From NCBI GenBank assembly GCA_024275295.1, contig JAJRZI010000098.1, positions 1 through 51,553 on the forward strand: a stretch of 51,553 nt of DNA. The letters run 5' to 3'. A model generated the notes under the pieces. It saw only the letters and a list, made by a program, of their open reading frames with translations. It was not told where the DNA came from and searched no databases. A program made the position numbers and the translations under genes. Shown piece after piece: positions 1 to 10,577 of this stretch (position 1 is its first letter; the number at the start of each line of letters is the position of its first letter). Source of the stretch: Gammaproteobacteria bacterium. GTDB taxonomy: Bacteria; Pseudomonadota; Gammaproteobacteria; Chromatiales; Chromatiaceae.

Positions 1-1127
1 ATTGGGCCTACAAAGAGGGTAAAAAGCAGGACAGTGAGTTTGAGCGGCGCATTATCATGATGCGTAATTGGCTTGAATTAAAAGATGAAGAGAGTGGGGC
101 AGATGACTTTTTTGATCGATTTAAATCAGAATTTGAGCCGGTGCTGGCCTATGTGCTGACACCACAGGGTAAGGTGATTGAGTTGCCAAAGGGGGCAACG
201 CCTGTTGATTTTGCCTATGCGATCCACTCTGATGTGGGGCATCGTTGCCGTGGCGCCAAGGTCGATGGTCATATCGTACCGCTCACTTACCAATTGGAGA
301 GCGGCCATACCGTAGAGATTATTACCGCACGTGAGGGTGGCCCCAGCCGGGACTGGCTGAGTGCGCATCATGGCTATATCAAAACGGCGCGCGCCCGCAA
401 TCGGGTGAGGCAGTGGTTTCGGCATCAGGACTTTGAGCAGCATGTGCAGATGGGGCGTGCCAGCCTAGAACGTGAGTTCAATCGGCTGGGTGTGGAAAGC
501 CCTAACCTTGATAAGCTTGCAACGGCATTTAATTTGCAAAAGGCTGAGGATCTCCAGGCGGCAGTAGGCCGAGGTGATATCTCACCCATCCAGGTTGCGG
601 GTGCAACTGGAGAGCGCAAACAGCCCCCCCCTGGCAAAAAGAGGATGCCGGGGAATAGAGATAGAGATCAGCCAAGGGGGGAGATTGTTGTCGAGGGTGT
701 TGATGATCTGATGACCAATATTGCCCGCTGCTGCAAACCTGTACCTTATGATCCCATAATTGGCTATATCACCCAGGGAAGAGGGGTGACCGTGCATCGT
801 AAGGATTGCGCCATGGTGAGCCGGCTGGATGCACCTCAGCAGGAGCGGCTCATCAATGTGGCCTGGAGTGATCAGAAGATTGACTCGACCTATCCTGTGG
901 ATGTGCAGGTGAATGCGCAGGATCGTAAAGGGTTGCTGGGTGATATCTCAGCTGTTTTTACCAATGAAAAACTGGATATTATCGGTGTTGTTTGTCGCTC
1001 CAACCGCAAGAACGATACGGCCAGCATGCAATTTACAGTAGAGATATCCGATATTTCACAACTCAGCCGTGTGTTGAATCGTGTTGCCCAGATGTCAGGG
1101 GTGTATGAGGTACAGCGTAAGGTGTAG
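1..1127 (+). CDS. relA: GTP pyrophosphokinase RelA, C-terminal part (5' end outside window)
   Basis: This is the C-terminal half of the stringent-response (p)ppGpp synthetase. The frame is open from the first bases (WAYKEGKK precedes the first Met at 57), so the gene starts upstream of the window. In order it shows the end of the synthetase domain, a TGS domain (VLTPQGKVIELPKGATP, then HSDVGHRC), a helical region with PSRDWL, a Cys-rich zinc-finger segment (ARCCKPVPYD, GYITQGRGVTVHRKDC) and a C-terminal ACT domain (DRKGLLGDISAVF). The HSDVGHRCxGAK signature matches RelA better than SpoT. The product acts on the ribosome when uncharged tRNA enters the A site. Catalytic residues lie outside the window, so activity cannot be judged. 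A strong hairpin plus T-tract lies 230 nt downstream. Confidence 0.95.
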   Translation, partial: WAYKEGKKQDSEFERRIIMMRNWLELKDEESGADDFFDRFKSEFEPVLAYVLTPQGKVIELPKGATPVDFAYAIHSDVGHRCRGAKVDGHIVPLTYQLESGHTVEIITAREGGPSRDWLSAHHGYIKTARARNRVRQWFRHQDFEQHVQMGRASLEREFNRLGVESPNLDKLATAFNLQKAEDLQAAVGRGDISPIQVAGATGERKQPPPGKKRMPGNRDRDQPRGEIVVEGVDDLMTNIARCCKPVPYDPIIGYITQGRGVTVHRKDCAMVSRLDAPQQERLINVAWSDQKIDSTYPVDVQVNAQDRKGLLGDISAVFTNEKLDIIGVVCRSNRKNDTASMQFTVEISDISQLSRVLNRVAQMSGVYEVQRKV

Positions 1128-1356
1128 CTTTGGTAGTATTTTGGCTTTTTTTAAAAGAGCTGAGACCATCAGATACATTAGGCCTTCAGTGCCCTATTTT
1201 TATCTTCATTTATAGCCTCTTATCCGGAGGCTGGCAATTGCCTGAACCCTTCCTCACAGGTAGAATGCATCAGGTTTTGTCAATAGAAAAAACCGATAGG
1301 GGTTTTGCGCAGTCTATTTCGACGCTGTAGGGCTAAATTGGGTTTTTCAGATTTTA

Positions 1357-1388
1357 TATGCAGCCTGTTGGCTGCATAATTTTTTTAT
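1357..1388 (+). terminator. Intrinsic terminator or attenuator between relA and ndk
   Basis: A perfect 9-bp stem (TATGCAGCC / GGCTGCATA, loop TGTT) is followed by a run of T. It sits only about 30 nt before the ndk start codon, so ndk either has a very short separate leader or is read through this hairpin. The rest of the 290-nt relA-ndk gap (1128-1356) shows no convincing gene. Confidence 0.75.
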
Positions 1389-1417
1389 TCATTTAATTAG
1401 TTTTTGGAGTTTATTTA

Positions 1418-1849
1418 ATGGCTATTGAGCGCACTCTCTCTATTATCAAACCTGATGCTGTTGCAAAGAATGTGATTGGTCAGATCTATACCCGTTTCGA
1501 AGAGGCGGGTCTGAAAATTATTGCAGCACGTATGATGCAGCTCTCACGTGAGCAGGCTGAAGGTTTTTATGCTGTGCATAAGGAGCGCCCTTTTTTCAAT
1601 GATCTGGTTGAATTTATGATTTCAGGCCCTGTCATTGTTCAGGCACTGGAAGGTGAAAATGCGATTGCTGTACACCGTGAGATCATGGGTGCCACCAACC
1701 CTGCAGATGCTGCACCGGGCACCATCCGTGCGGATTATGCCAAGACAGTTGATGAGAATGCGGTTCATGGTTCAGATGCGCCTGAAACTGCAGCGGTTGA
1801 GATCGCCTACTACTTTTCAGAGGATGACCTCTGTGCACGGACACGCTAA
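1418..1849 (+). CDS. ndk: Nucleoside diphosphate kinase
   Basis: This 143-residue protein has the family's usual length. It transfers the terminal phosphate of ATP to NDPs through a phosphohistidine, in the cytosol. The N-terminus [15 protein letters not shown] is the NDK signature, and the catalytic His lies in [12 protein letters not shown] near residue 117. GGAG sits 8 nt before the ATG, which fixes the start. It is the first gene of the ndk-rlmN-pilW-rodZ block found in many gammaproteobacteria; rlmN begins 6 nt after its stop. The terminator-like hairpin just upstream of its ribosome-binding site is its one unusual feature. Confidence 0.97.
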   Translation: MAIERTLSIIKPDAVAKNVIGQIYTRFEEAGLKIIAARMMQLSREQAEGFYAVHKERPFFNDLVEFMISGPVIVQALEGENAIAVHREIMGATNPADAAPGTIRADYAKTVDENAVHGSDAPETAAVEIAYYFSEDDLCARTR

Positions 1850-1855
1850 AAGCCA

Positions 1856-2953
1856 GTGACCCAGACAGATCGAATAAATCTGCTAAACCTGGAACGTCAG
1901 GCCATGGAGGCCTGGTTCCAGGATCTGGGTGAAAAACCGTTTCATGCGCGTCAGGTATTGAAATGGATTCATCAGCATCAGGTTACAGACTTTGATGCGA
2001 TGACCAATCTGAGTAAAACGCTACGATCCAGACTAAAGGAGCAGGCGGAGGTGCGGGTACCTTCCATTATCTGCGACCAATGTTCCAAAGATGGCACACG
2101 GAAGTGGCTGTTAGAGCTGAATTGTGGCAACCAAATTGAGACAGTCTATATCCCTGAGCCAGAGCGAGGCACACTCTGTGTCTCCTCTCAGGTCGGCTGC
2201 TCTCTGGCCTGCACCTTTTGCTCCACCGCTCAACAGGGCTTTAACCGCAACCTGAGCGTGGCTGAGATTATTGGTCAACTTTGGGTGGCAACCAAAGAGC
2301 TGCCAGATGACCAGCCCATCACCAATATCGTATTGATGGGTATGGGTGAGCCGCTCACCAACTTTGATAATGTGGTTGCGGCTACAAATATCATGCTGGA
2401 TGATCTGGCTTATAGCCGCTCCAAGTATCGGGTAACGATCAGCACAGCCGGTATTGTGCCAGCAATAGATCGCTTGCGAGAGGTCTCTGATGTGAGCCTG
2501 GCAGTCTCCCTGCATGCACCCACGGATGAGCTGCGCAATCAACTGATGCCGGTGAATAAAAAGTACCCTATTGCTGAGCTACTGGCTGCCTGTAAGCGTT
2601 ATGTGGCAGGTGAAAAACGTCGGCGGGTTACCTTTGAGTACGTTATGCTGGATGGGATCAATGATAGTGACCAGCAGGCGCGTCAATTGGTGAGGTTGAT
2701 GCAGGGGGTGCCGGCAAAGATCAACCTGATCCCTTTTAATCCATTTCCGGGATCTGATTACCGTCGTTCACCGCAACAACGGATTGATGCCTTTCGTGCA
2801 ATACTGTCGGCCTCTGGTCTGACCACGGTAACCCGTAAAACACGCGGTGAAGATATTGATGCGGCATGTGGCCAGTTGGTGGGGCGGGTGCAGGATCGAA
2901 GTCGTCGTCAGGCAAAACAAGAGATAAATCAGGTTGCAGGAGGAAGGCAGTGA
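1856..2953 (+). CDS. rlmN: Dual-specificity 23S rRNA A2503 / tRNA A37 C2-methyltransferase
   Basis: A radical-SAM methyltransferase of 365 residues that makes 2-methyladenosine in 23S rRNA and in a subset of tRNAs. The CxxxCxxC iron-sulfur motif is visible as [18 protein letters not shown], with GMGEPLTN following. The C-terminal AACGQL holds the second methyl-carrying cysteine, preceded by [12 protein letters not shown]. The start is GTG at 1856, six nt after ndk, with no strong Shine-Dalgarno, which suggests coupling to ndk. Its TGA overlaps the GTG start of pilW. Confidence 0.96.
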   Translation: MTQTDRINLLNLERQAMEAWFQDLGEKPFHARQVLKWIHQHQVTDFDAMTNLSKTLRSRLKEQAEVRVPSIICDQCSKDGTRKWLLELNCGNQIETVYIPEPERGTLCVSSQVGCSLACTFCSTAQQGFNRNLSVAEIIGQLWVATKELPDDQPITNIVLMGMGEPLTNFDNVVAATNIMLDDLAYSRSKYRVTISTAGIVPAIDRLREVSDVSLAVSLHAPTDELRNQLMPVNKKYPIAELLAACKRYVAGEKRRRVTFEYVMLDGINDSDQQARQLVRLMQGVPAKINLIPFNPFPGSDYRRSPQQRIDAFRAILSASGLTTVTRKTRGEDIDAACGQLVGRVQDRSRRQAKQEINQVAGGRQ

Positions 2954-3735
2954 AAAAAAGTGCCATAACCGTTGCGGTTCTTTTTATTCACCTGGTTATT
3001 GTTGGTTGTACGCCAGGTAATACACGTATAGATGAGGAGATGGGGGGGCTGAGTCATGATCAAAAAGGCCCAAGCCCTGCTGATGTCTATGTAAAAATGG
3101 CTGTCGCCTACCTGCAGCAAGGTAAGATTGGTGTTGCATTAGCAAAGGTTAAGCGAGGTCTGGAATTAGACTCAACAAGTGCAAATGCCCATAATGTCAT
3201 TGCGCTGATCTATGAGCGTTTGAGCGAGACCGGGTTGGCTGAAGAGCACTACAGGCAGGCGCTTGAGCTGGATTCCCATGATCCCTATATCCGCAATGCC
3301 TATGGCAGCTTTCTCTGCACACAGAAGAAGTATAAAGATGCCAATCAGCACTTTATGGCGGCGCTGCGGAATGCACTCTACCCCACGCCGGAAGTAGCGC
3401 TGACCAATGCGGGCATCTGTTCTGAGCGCCAGGGTGATCATGAACAGGCTGAAACCTACTATCGCCAGGCTTTGAGAGCCAATTCTAAATTTCCAACTGC
3501 ACTGCAACGGATGGCAAAAATCAGTCTGCAAAAAAAGAACTACCTCTCTGCCCGCGGCTACCTGCAGCGTTATATTGAGGTAGGGCGCCATACTGCTGAA
3601 ACGCTTTGGCTGGGGATTCGTATTGAGCGTGAACTGGGTGATCTGGATACGCTAGCCAGCTATGAACTGCTACTGCGCGCTAAGTTTCCTGATTCTGAAG
3701 AGATGCGTCTTTTTGAGGAGTCAAATAAAAAATGA
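2950..3735 (+). CDS. pilW: Type IV pilus biogenesis/stability lipoprotein PilW (PilF), TPR
   Basis: An outer-membrane lipoprotein of 261 residues that, in related pseudomonads, pilots secretin (PilQ) assembly for type IV pili. I chose GTG at 2950, overlapping the rlmN stop, because AGGAGG lies 6-10 nt upstream and the protein then begins [20 protein letters not shown], a signal peptide with a lipobox ending in Cys20. An in-frame start further upstream would bury this signal. At least four TPR units follow (for example [36 protein letters not shown] and [18 protein letters not shown]). The position between rlmN and rodZ is the classic one. The rodZ ATG overlaps its stop. Confidence 0.92.
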   Translation: MKKSAITVAVLFIHLVIVGCTPGNTRIDEEMGGLSHDQKGPSPADVYVKMAVAYLQQGKIGVALAKVKRGLELDSTSANAHNVIALIYERLSETGLAEEHYRQALELDSHDPYIRNAYGSFLCTQKKYKDANQHFMAALRNALYPTPEVALTNAGICSERQGDHEQAETYYRQALRANSKFPTALQRMAKISLQKKNYLSARGYLQRYIEVGRHTAETLWLGIRIERELGDLDTLASYELLLRAKFPDSEEMRLFEESNKK

Positions 3736-4847
3736 ATGCCACGCTAATAGATGAGGCAGAGATTGAGACGCCGTCTAAAGATGGGGTAGGGCAACATTTG
3801 CGTAAGGCGCGAGAGGCGCTTGACCTGGGTCGTGCTGAGGCCGCTGCTGGGCTCTATCTTAGTGAAAGCATAATTGCAGCACTGGAAGCGAATGACCACG
3901 ATGCACTGCCAGGCCCGGTTTTTGTGCAAGGCTATTTGCGCAAGTACGCACGTTTGCTGAATATCCCGGAAGAGCCACTGTTAGAGATCTATAGCCATCA
4001 GGCGGTTCCTCATAAACATAATAAAAAACATGAAGGCCCACTGGCCGGCTCCCCAATCAAGCAGGAGATACGGAGTAACCATACCATTGTCCGCCTGATA
4101 ACCTGGGTGATAGCACTGGGTTTATTGGCACTGGTTGCCGTATGGTGGCAGGGCGATATGCAGTGGCCTATAGGGCAACTGGAGGGTGACTCGCCAACAG
4201 CTGCTCAGGATGTGCAGTCTGAACGCTCTTTTGCGCCTGATCTTCCAGAGCCTGATGACTCCTCTCTGAGCAAAGATGCAACAGAGGAACAACGCCTCTC
4301 AGAATCAGCGGCCCTTGAGTCGATTGTGATGCCAGCGTCACGATCTGAGACCGCTGTTGCAGATGACAACCCGATGGAGCAGGTACAGGATGAGTCTTCT
4401 GAAGTTGCAGAAACAGGTACAGCTGTTGCAGGGGAGGTGGCTTCAACTCAGGGGCTTGCATTGGACACAGCGCTTGGTGGAACGGCTGAAGCCTTAAGTA
4501 AGACTGGCTCAATGGCTGAGGAAGAGGTGCAATCTGACGCTTCGCTTGCTGGCGGTGCTGAACAGATGCCGGCACCATCCATTGATTATGCCAACAGCAT
4601 AGTGATTGAATTTGCTGAAGCCTGCTGGACTGAGATTCGTGGATTCAATAGCAGCTACAAGTTGCTTGGAAATATGCAAAAAGGCAAACGCTATGTGTTA
4701 GGTGGTGAACCCCCCTATACCTTCGTTTTGGGGAACAGCCAGGCGGTTACTTTGACCATCAAAGGGCGGCAGTTTGATATTAAAGCCCACTCCAAGGGCA
4801 ATATTGCCCGCTTTGTTCTTCAAGCAGAAGATATCCCAAATTCCTGA
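3732..4847 (+). CDS. rodZ: Cytoskeletal protein RodZ (HTH, single membrane span, DUF4115)
   Basis: A 371-residue bitopic membrane protein that links MreB to the elongation machinery and sets rod shape. An N-terminal Cro-like HTH ([29 protein letters not shown], then [18 protein letters not shown]) is followed by a membrane span (about residues 121-139, [16 protein letters not shown]). A long acidic, Ser/Ala-rich low-complexity linker comes next, and then a C-terminal beta domain ([13 protein letters not shown] onward). The ATGA overlap with pilW points to translational coupling. In most relatives ispG follows; here only 41 nt separate rodZ from hisS. Confidence 0.9.
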   Translation: MNATLIDEAEIETPSKDGVGQHLRKAREALDLGRAEAAAGLYLSESIIAALEANDHDALPGPVFVQGYLRKYARLLNIPEEPLLEIYSHQAVPHKHNKKHEGPLAGSPIKQEIRSNHTIVRLITWVIALGLLALVAVWWQGDMQWPIGQLEGDSPTAAQDVQSERSFAPDLPEPDDSSLSKDATEEQRLSESAALESIVMPASRSETAVADDNPMEQVQDESSEVAETGTAVAGEVASTQGLALDTALGGTAEALSKTGSMAEEEVQSDASLAGGAEQMPAPSIDYANSIVIEFAEACWTEIRGFNSSYKLLGNMQKGKRYVLGGEPPYTFVLGNSQAVTLTIKGRQFDIKAHSKGNIARFVLQAEDIPNS

Positions 4848-4888
4848 TTTTTTACCCACCGCCCTTTTTCTATCTGGATTTTTATTTT

Positions 4889-6169
4889 ATGGCAAAAAAT
4901 GTTCAGGCCATTCGCGGAATGCATGATATTCTGCCAAGCCAGACGCCACTTTGGCAGCTGCTGGAGGATCGAGTACGTAACGTACTTGAGCGCTACGGCT
5001 ATCGTGAGATCCGTATGCCGTTGGTGGAACAGACCGAGCTATTCAAACGCTCGATCGGTGAGGTGACCGATATTGTTGAGAAGGAGATGTACACCTTTGA
5101 TGACCGTAATGGTGATAGCCTGACATTGCGGCCTGAAGGGACGGCAGGTTGTGTACGCGCCGGTATTGAAAATGGTCTGCTCTATAACCAAGTGCAACGG
5201 CTCTGGTATCAAGGGCCAATGTTTCGTCATGAGCGGCCACAAAAAGGGCGCTACCGCCAGTTTCAACAGATCGGTGTTGAGGCCTTTGGCATGGCTGGCC
5301 CGGATATTGACCTTGAGTTGATCCTGATAACCCATCGGATTTGGCAGACGCTGGGGCTGAGTGATGGACTGGAACTGCAGATTAACAGCCTTGGCACGGC
5401 CGATGAGCGCTTGGTCTATCGCGAACTGTTGGTTGAGTATCTTTCATCTTATCTGGATCAGTTGGATGAAGAGAGCCGCCGGCGTCTGAAGGGTAATCCA
5501 CTGCGTATTCTTGACTCCAAGAACCCTGACATGCGGGAGCTGATTGCCGGTGCCCCTGCATTGATGGATCACCTGGGTGAAGAATCACAAGCGCATTTTG
5601 ATGCAATCTGTGCCGGGCTTGATGCGGTCGGTGTGGTGTATGTTATCAATCCCCGCCTGGTGAGGGGGTTGGATTATTATGCCCGCACCGTATTTGAATG
5701 GGTGACAGATCGTCTGGGTGCACAAGGCACCGTCTGTGCGGGTGGTCGTTATGATGGCCTGGTGGAACAGCTGGGTGGCCGTGCCACTACCGCTGTCGGA
5801 TTTGCCGTGGGCGTAGAACGATTGGTGGCCCTGCTGGAAGAGGCGGGCATTGAACCTGAAGAGCAGGTTGATGCCTATCTTGTTCTGATGGGGGATGAGC
5901 CTCAACGCCAGGGGCTGCTGCTGGCAGAGCGGTTGCGTGATCAGTTGCCTGGACTGCGCCTGCTGACCCACTGTGGTGGTGGTGGATTTAAGAGCCAGTT
6001 CAAAAAGGCGGATCGAAGCGGTGCGCGTTTTGCACTGATACTCGGTGAAGATGAGTTGGCCAAAGGTGTTGTGGGTGTAAAAAACCTTCGTGAGCAGACT
6101 GAACAGCAAGAGATAGCACTGGATCAGTTAGCTGAATTTTTCAAAAAAAATGAAGAGAATGGGATATGA
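4889..6169 (+). CDS. hisS: Histidyl-tRNA synthetase
   Basis: A class II aminoacyl-tRNA synthetase of 426 residues, the normal length. Landmarks are IRGMHDILP at the start, motif 2 around [19 protein letters not shown], the histidine-specific segments [15 protein letters not shown] and [15 protein letters not shown], motif 3 (GFAVGVERL) and the C-terminal anticodon-binding domain. It charges tRNA-His in the cytosol. No clear Shine-Dalgarno precedes the ATG. The downstream yfgM start overlaps its stop by 4 nt, so the two are coupled. Confidence 0.97.
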   Translation: MAKNVQAIRGMHDILPSQTPLWQLLEDRVRNVLERYGYREIRMPLVEQTELFKRSIGEVTDIVEKEMYTFDDRNGDSLTLRPEGTAGCVRAGIENGLLYNQVQRLWYQGPMFRHERPQKGRYRQFQQIGVEAFGMAGPDIDLELILITHRIWQTLGLSDGLELQINSLGTADERLVYRELLVEYLSSYLDQLDEESRRRLKGNPLRILDSKNPDMRELIAGAPALMDHLGEESQAHFDAICAGLDAVGVVYVINPRLVRGLDYYARTVFEWVTDRLGAQGTVCAGGRYDGLVEQLGGRATTAVGFAVGVERLVALLEEAGIEPEEQVDAYLVLMGDEPQRQGLLLAERLRDQLPGLRLLTHCGGGGFKSQFKKADRSGARFALILGEDELAKGVVGVKNLREQTEQQEIALDQLAEFFKKNEENGI

Positions 6170-6807
6170 GCGCATATCAGACAGATGAAGAGCAGGTAGA
6201 AGAGCTAAAAAAATGGTGGAAGGAGAATGGCAAAGCCGCAGTGGCTGGCGTCGTTCTCGGACTGGGCGGCATCGTTGGCTGGCAAGCCTGGACACAGTAC
6301 CAGATAACCACGGCGGAACAGACCTCCGCACTGTTTCAGCAGTTTAGTGTGGCGATTAATGCCGGGGCTACGGACTCTTCTGCAAAGCAGGCTGAGCTAC
6401 TTATCGCCAAACACGGCAAGAGCACCTATGCACAGTTTGCGGCGCTCGGTATGGCGCGTCAGCATCTGGAACAGGGAGATAGTGCTGCGGCGCAAGGTCA
6501 GTTGGCCTGGGTGCTCAAAAATAGCAGTGAGCCTGCGATCAAACAGATTGCCCGTCTTCGCCTGGCCCGAATCAAGCTAAGTGAGGGTGATGCCTCAGGC
6601 GCAGCCAAGCTGGTGAACGAAGCACCAAAAGATGCCTTTGTCGGTGAGTTTGCCCAGTTGCGGGGTGATATCGCGTTGGCCAACAGTGACAGGGAAGCTG
6701 CACGCAAGGCATACCAGGCAGCCCTGGACAGTAACGTGGGCAATGCAGAGCTGGTGCAGATGAAGCTGGATGATCTGGCAGCTGCGACCAAAGATTCCGA
6801 CGCCTAA
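6166..6807 (+). CDS. yfgM: YfgM-family membrane-anchored TPR protein (ancillary SecYEG translocon subunit)
   Basis: A 213-residue inner-membrane protein. In E. coli YfgM associates with SecYEG and the chaperone PpiD and helps hand over secreted proteins. The sequence shows a short charged cytoplasmic start with [15 protein letters not shown], one membrane span (about residues 24-42, [19 protein letters not shown]) and a periplasmic TPR-like helical domain rich in Ala and Gln. It lies between hisS and bamB, its standard position. The ATGA overlap with hisS fixes the start. Confidence 0.9.
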   Translation: MSAYQTDEEQVEELKKWWKENGKAAVAGVVLGLGGIVGWQAWTQYQITTAEQTSALFQQFSVAINAGATDSSAKQAELLIAKHGKSTYAQFAALGMARQHLEQGDSAAAQGQLAWVLKNSSEPAIKQIARLRLARIKLSEGDASGAAKLVNEAPKDAFVGEFAQLRGDIALANSDREAARKAYQAALDSNVGNAELVQMKLDDLAAATKDSDA

Positions 6808-6825
6808 GCCTGAGGTTTGAAGTAG

Positions 6826-7995
6826 ATGCTGTATCGAATAACTATCCCGGTTCTAATGCTGTTGCTGACAGGGTGCGGTTCAATAATGAGTCCTGGCGAA
6901 TGGTTTGCCAGCGAAGACAATATTGATCCACCAGCCGAACTGATCGAGCTGAAAAGCGATATTGGTGTGCAGACACTCTGGACTACCTCTGCAGGTGAAG
7001 GCACTGATGGCCAGCGGCTGGAGCTGGTGCCCTATGTTTATGAGAACAGGGTGTATGTTGCTGATAGCGAGGGCCGTGTTGAAGCGCTTGATGTAGCCAG
7101 CGGTGAAAAGATCTGGGAAGCTGAAACTGAATTGCCAATCTCGGGTGGCCCGGGTGCAGGGGGTGGGCTGGTATTGGTCGGCAGTCGGGATGGTGATCTG
7201 GTTGCGTTGGATGCCATGAGTGGTCAGGAAAAATGGCGCACACACCTGAGTAGCGAGATCCTCTCCGTGCCCAAGGCGTCCGATGGGCGGGTTGTGGTGC
7301 ACACCATGGATGGCAACCTGTTTGGCCTTGATGCCACTGATGGTAAAAAGGTCTGGGGCTATAAACGCTCAGTGCCTGTGCTCTCCCTGCGTGGCAGCAG
7401 CTCTCCTGTCATTAGTGGCAACAGCGTCATCTGTGGTTTTGCCAGTGGCAAACTGATTGCCTTTGATTTGCAGTCAGGTGATCTGTTGTGGGAGAGCAGT
7501 ATCAGTGCCCCCTCTGGCCGTACAGAACTGGAGCGGATGGTGGATATTGATGGTGAGCTGGCTGTGGTTGACGATGTCGTCTATGTGGCCACCTTCCAAG
7601 GCGATTTGGCTGCGGTCTCATTGGAGACGGGTGTTGTGCTCTGGCGTCGGAATATGTCCTCCCATGCGGGTGCTGCTGCTGATATGAGCCAGGTCTATAT
7701 TTCCGATGCAGAAGATCAGGTTTGGGCTGTTGATCCCCGTAATGGGGCGGCCTTGTGGAAACAGAAAAAACTGCATGCACGCAAACTCTCTGCCCCGGCT
7801 GTGCTGGGAGAGTTTATCCTGGTCGGGGATCTGGAGGGTTATGTACACTGGCTTTCCCGTGAGGATGGTAGCCTGGTTGCCCGTACCCGTGTGGGTGATG
7901 ACCCCATCAGCACACCACCGATTGTCAGAGATGGTGTGGCCTATGTCTATGGAGATGGGGGCAATTTGGCCGCATTTCGTGGGCCCATCAGATAG
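6826..7995 (+). CDS. bamB: Outer membrane protein assembly factor BamB (lipoprotein)
   Basis: A 389-residue lipoprotein subunit of the BAM complex, which inserts beta-barrel proteins into the outer membrane. The N-terminal signal ends in a lipobox (LLLTGCGS, Cys17). The rest is an eight-bladed propeller built from PQQ-like repeats: VEALDVASGEKIWEAE, LVALDAMSGQEKWR, LFGLDATDGKKVWG, LIAFDLQSGDLLWE, LAAVSLETGVVLWR, VWAVDPRNGAALWK. It sits 18 nt after yfgM and 28 nt before der, as in most gammaproteobacteria. Confidence 0.95.
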   Translation: MLYRITIPVLMLLLTGCGSIMSPGEWFASEDNIDPPAELIELKSDIGVQTLWTTSAGEGTDGQRLELVPYVYENRVYVADSEGRVEALDVASGEKIWEAETELPISGGPGAGGGLVLVGSRDGDLVALDAMSGQEKWRTHLSSEILSVPKASDGRVVVHTMDGNLFGLDATDGKKVWGYKRSVPVLSLRGSSSPVISGNSVICGFASGKLIAFDLQSGDLLWESSISAPSGRTELERMVDIDGELAVVDDVVYVATFQGDLAAVSLETGVVLWRRNMSSHAGAAADMSQVYISDAEDQVWAVDPRNGAALWKQKKLHARKLSAPAVLGEFILVGDLEGYVHWLSREDGSLVARTRVGDDPISTPPIVRDGVAYVYGDGGNLAAFRGPIR

Positions 7996-8023
7996 CTGAT
8001 AAATAGCTTAAGGACTCTATCCT

Positions 8024-9418
8024 GTGTTACCTGTTATCGCCCTTGTTGGGCGGCCAAATGTTGGCAAATCAACCCTGTTTAATCGCCTGACGCGCAGTCG
8101 GGATGCCTTGGTTGCCGATCAACCAGGGCTAACACGCGACCGACAGTATGGTGTTGGCAAGCTTGGCAGCCGGGCTTATCTGGTGGTTGATACCGGCGGT
8201 ATTGCCGATGATGCTGATGGTATTGATGCCTTGATGCTTGAGCAGGTGCAGCAAGCTATTAATGAGGCTGACCATGTCCTTTTTCTACTGGATGCAAGGG
8301 ATGGCTTTGGTGCGGGTGATGAGCTGGTTGCTGAGCAGCTCAGACGCACGGGTAAGCCGATTATACCTGTGGTTAACAAGAGTGAAGGGTTGGATAAGGA
8401 TATCGCCATAGCTGAATTTCATGCCCTTGGTCTGGGCGAACCCTGCTCGATTTCGGCCGCTCATTGGCAGGGTGTGGCGGCGCTTATTGATAGCGTATTG
8501 GAGACATTTCCCGAGCCGGATGCTGATGAAGAGAGTGTGGATGCGGGCATCAAGATTGCCTTTGTTGGTCGTCCCAATGTGGGCAAATCCACCATGGTCA
8601 ACCGGATGCTGGGTGAAGAGCGGGTTATCACCTTTGATCGTCCAGGCACAACCAGAGACAGCGTATTTATTCCCTTTGAGCGTGACGGCAAGGCCTATAC
8701 CCTGATCGATACGGCGGGCGTGCGCCGCCGCTCCCGTGTTGATGATATGGTCGAAAAGTTCAGTATCATCAAGACGCTACAGGCCATTGAACGGTCAAAT
8801 GTGGTGCTGTTGGTGCTGGATGCGCAGCAGGAGATCAGCGAGCAGGATGGCACCCTGGCCGGACATATTCTGGACAGTGGCCGAGCACTGGTCGTGGTAG
8901 TGAATAAATGGGATGGTCTGGAGTCGGATCAGCGGGATCGCATCAAGGATGAGCTGGAACGCAAACTGCCATTCCTGAACTTTGCGGATCATCGCTTTGT
9001 CTCTGCCCTGCACGGCTCCGGTGTTGGAAACCTGTTCAAATCGGTGGAGAAGGCCTATGCCAATGCCACGCGAAACCTGCCAACACCTGAGTTGACCCGT
9101 ATCCTTGAAAGGGCTGTTGAAGAGCATCAGCCACCGCTGGTTCATGGTCGGCGCATAAAGCTGCGTTATGCCCATCAAGGCGGACAAAATCCGCCCATTA
9201 TTGTCATCCATGGCAATCAGACAGAATCGGTGCCGGAAACCTATGTCCGCTACCTGATCAACCGTTTTCGCAAGGTGCTCAACCTCTCAGGAACGCCTGT
9301 CCGTCTCTCATTCAAATCGAGCAGCAACCCCTATGAAGGGCGCAAGAACAAATTGACAGATCGCCAGATTCGTAAGCGTCAGCGGCTGAAAAAGCATATA
9401 AAAAAGCAGAAGAAGTAG
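8024..9418 (+). CDS. der: GTPase Der (EngA), 50S ribosome assembly
   Basis: A double-GTPase of 464 residues needed for maturation of the large ribosomal subunit. Two complete G domains are visible. The first starts [15 protein letters not shown] with DTGG and NKSE; the second starts [15 protein letters not shown] with DTAG and NKWD. A C-terminal KH-like domain follows and ends in a Lys/Arg-rich tail ([15 protein letters not shown]). The start is GTG, with AAGGA about 10 nt upstream. It closes the plus-strand block; the next gene converges on it from the minus strand. Confidence 0.97.
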   Translation: MLPVIALVGRPNVGKSTLFNRLTRSRDALVADQPGLTRDRQYGVGKLGSRAYLVVDTGGIADDADGIDALMLEQVQQAINEADHVLFLLDARDGFGAGDELVAEQLRRTGKPIIPVVNKSEGLDKDIAIAEFHALGLGEPCSISAAHWQGVAALIDSVLETFPEPDADEESVDAGIKIAFVGRPNVGKSTMVNRMLGEERVITFDRPGTTRDSVFIPFERDGKAYTLIDTAGVRRRSRVDDMVEKFSIIKTLQAIERSNVVLLVLDAQQEISEQDGTLAGHILDSGRALVVVVNKWDGLESDQRDRIKDELERKLPFLNFADHRFVSALHGSGVGNLFKSVEKAYANATRNLPTPELTRILERAVEEHQPPLVHGRRIKLRYAHQGGQNPPIIVIHGNQTESVPETYVRYLINRFRKVLNLSGTPVRLSFKSSSNPYEGRKNKLTDRQIRKRQRLKKHIKKQKK

Positions 9419-9430
9419 AGTGGCCCTTCG

Positions 9431-10561
9431 CTACTCACCCTCAGTAATCGGGCGAGCCAGCTGAAACAGGAATTGGCAGAGCGCAGCAACTGCGATCAAA
9501 AAAGCCAAAGGCTGGGATGCCAGCGTCAGTACGCCTGCTGTTAGAAAAGCCAAACCGCGAACGCCACTGAGATAACCAAGCTGTTCCCGTAGCCGTTGTT
9601 GCTTTTCCGGTTGGTTTTGTAGTAACCACAGTGGCAACAGATGGGTGGCTGCGCCAGTGACCAGCGGTAGCAGGAAGGCGATGACGAAGGCTTCACCCGC
9701 TTGACTGGCAGGTAACAGCCCATGACCGTGAAGCGCTCCGCTAATCAGGCAGAGTATCAGTCCAATCACCGCAATGACCAAAGAGATGGCGGCGCCATGC
9801 CACTGCCAGAGCTTACCTTGATGCGCTTTGAGCAGCCCCTGAATCAGTCGCACCAGAGAGATCAGCCAGAGCAACAGGCCAATCTCAGCCAACAGTGTTG
9901 ACCAGGCGGCACCTGCTGCAATCAGCAGGGTTCCCGCGACCAGCCAGCGCCACTCCTTCATTAACCAGAGACCGGCCTGTGGATCAGGAAAACTGCCCAC
10001 AGTAGGAAGCAGAACACGCAGGGTTCCCAGCGTGGTCAGTCCAACAAACCCCAATGTATTGAGATGCAGATGCAGTCGCTTCAGTGGTAGCCACTGCTCT
10101 GGCCAGAATGCTGCCAGGGTAATAATCAGTAGACCCAGCATGAGCGCAGCCAGTGCCAACTGATACCACAGCAATCCGGGGTGAGGGCGACCCAGGGTGG
10201 CCCTTGCCCGTTGCTGAGACCACCAGAGCAACCGACCGATGGCCAGCAGGGCAATGCCTGCAGCAACGGGGTAGAGTTGATAGCTCAGTGAGAGGCTGAG
10301 TGTAACCAGAAGCCCGGCAATGAGTGCGCCAACGGGGGATAACAGGATCAGTGGCTCTGGGGCGCTGGTGCGGGTAAGTACGGGGATGAAATAGGTCATT
10401 GCCCCCAGAATCAGGGGCATGATGCCCAGTGCCAGTATCATGTGCAGTGGTGCCACTGCCGGGAGGTCGGATACCCTGGGCAGTGAAAGCCCAATAATAG
10501 CGCTGATCAGGCTGATGATGGCCAGGGCGGCCAGTAGCCTGGGTAGAGGATTTGTAGACAC
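9431..10561 (-). CDS. Polytopic membrane protein, resembling NnrS / heme-copper oxidase subunit I-like proteins
   Basis: A very hydrophobic 376-residue protein with about ten to twelve predicted membrane helices. Conserved-looking His residues sit at helix starts: LHMILALGIMPLILGAMTYF, LHLHLNTLGFVGLTTLGTL, GALHGHGLLP and THLLPLWLL. That spacing of His within helices recalls the haem/copper-binding fold of NnrS and cytochrome oxidase subunit I, but I do not recognise a specific family. The start is GTG. It lies 16 nt after metF on the same strand and is probably cotranscribed with it, which gives no clear functional clue. The function is unknown. Confidence 0.6.
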   Translation of the reverse strand: MSTNPLPRLLAALAIISLISAIIGLSLPRVSDLPAVAPLHMILALGIMPLILGAMTYFIPVLTRTSAPEPLILLSPVGALIAGLLVTLSLSLSYQLYPVAAGIALLAIGRLLWWSQQRARATLGRPHPGLLWYQLALAALMLGLLIITLAAFWPEQWLPLKRLHLHLNTLGFVGLTTLGTLRVLLPTVGSFPDPQAGLWLMKEWRWLVAGTLLIAAGAAWSTLLAEIGLLLWLISLVRLIQGLLKAHQGKLWQWHGAAISLVIAVIGLILCLISGALHGHGLLPASQAGEAFVIAFLLPLVTGAATHLLPLWLLQNQPEKQQRLREQLGYLSGVRGLAFLTAGVLTLASQPLAFLIAVAALCQFLFQLARPITEGE

Positions 10562-10577
10562 GGCTTTGAGATGTTCG

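Noticed and set aside
1130-1330. A 66-residue frame between relA and ndk
   Set aside because: No family, odd composition and no ribosome-binding site; probably noncoding.
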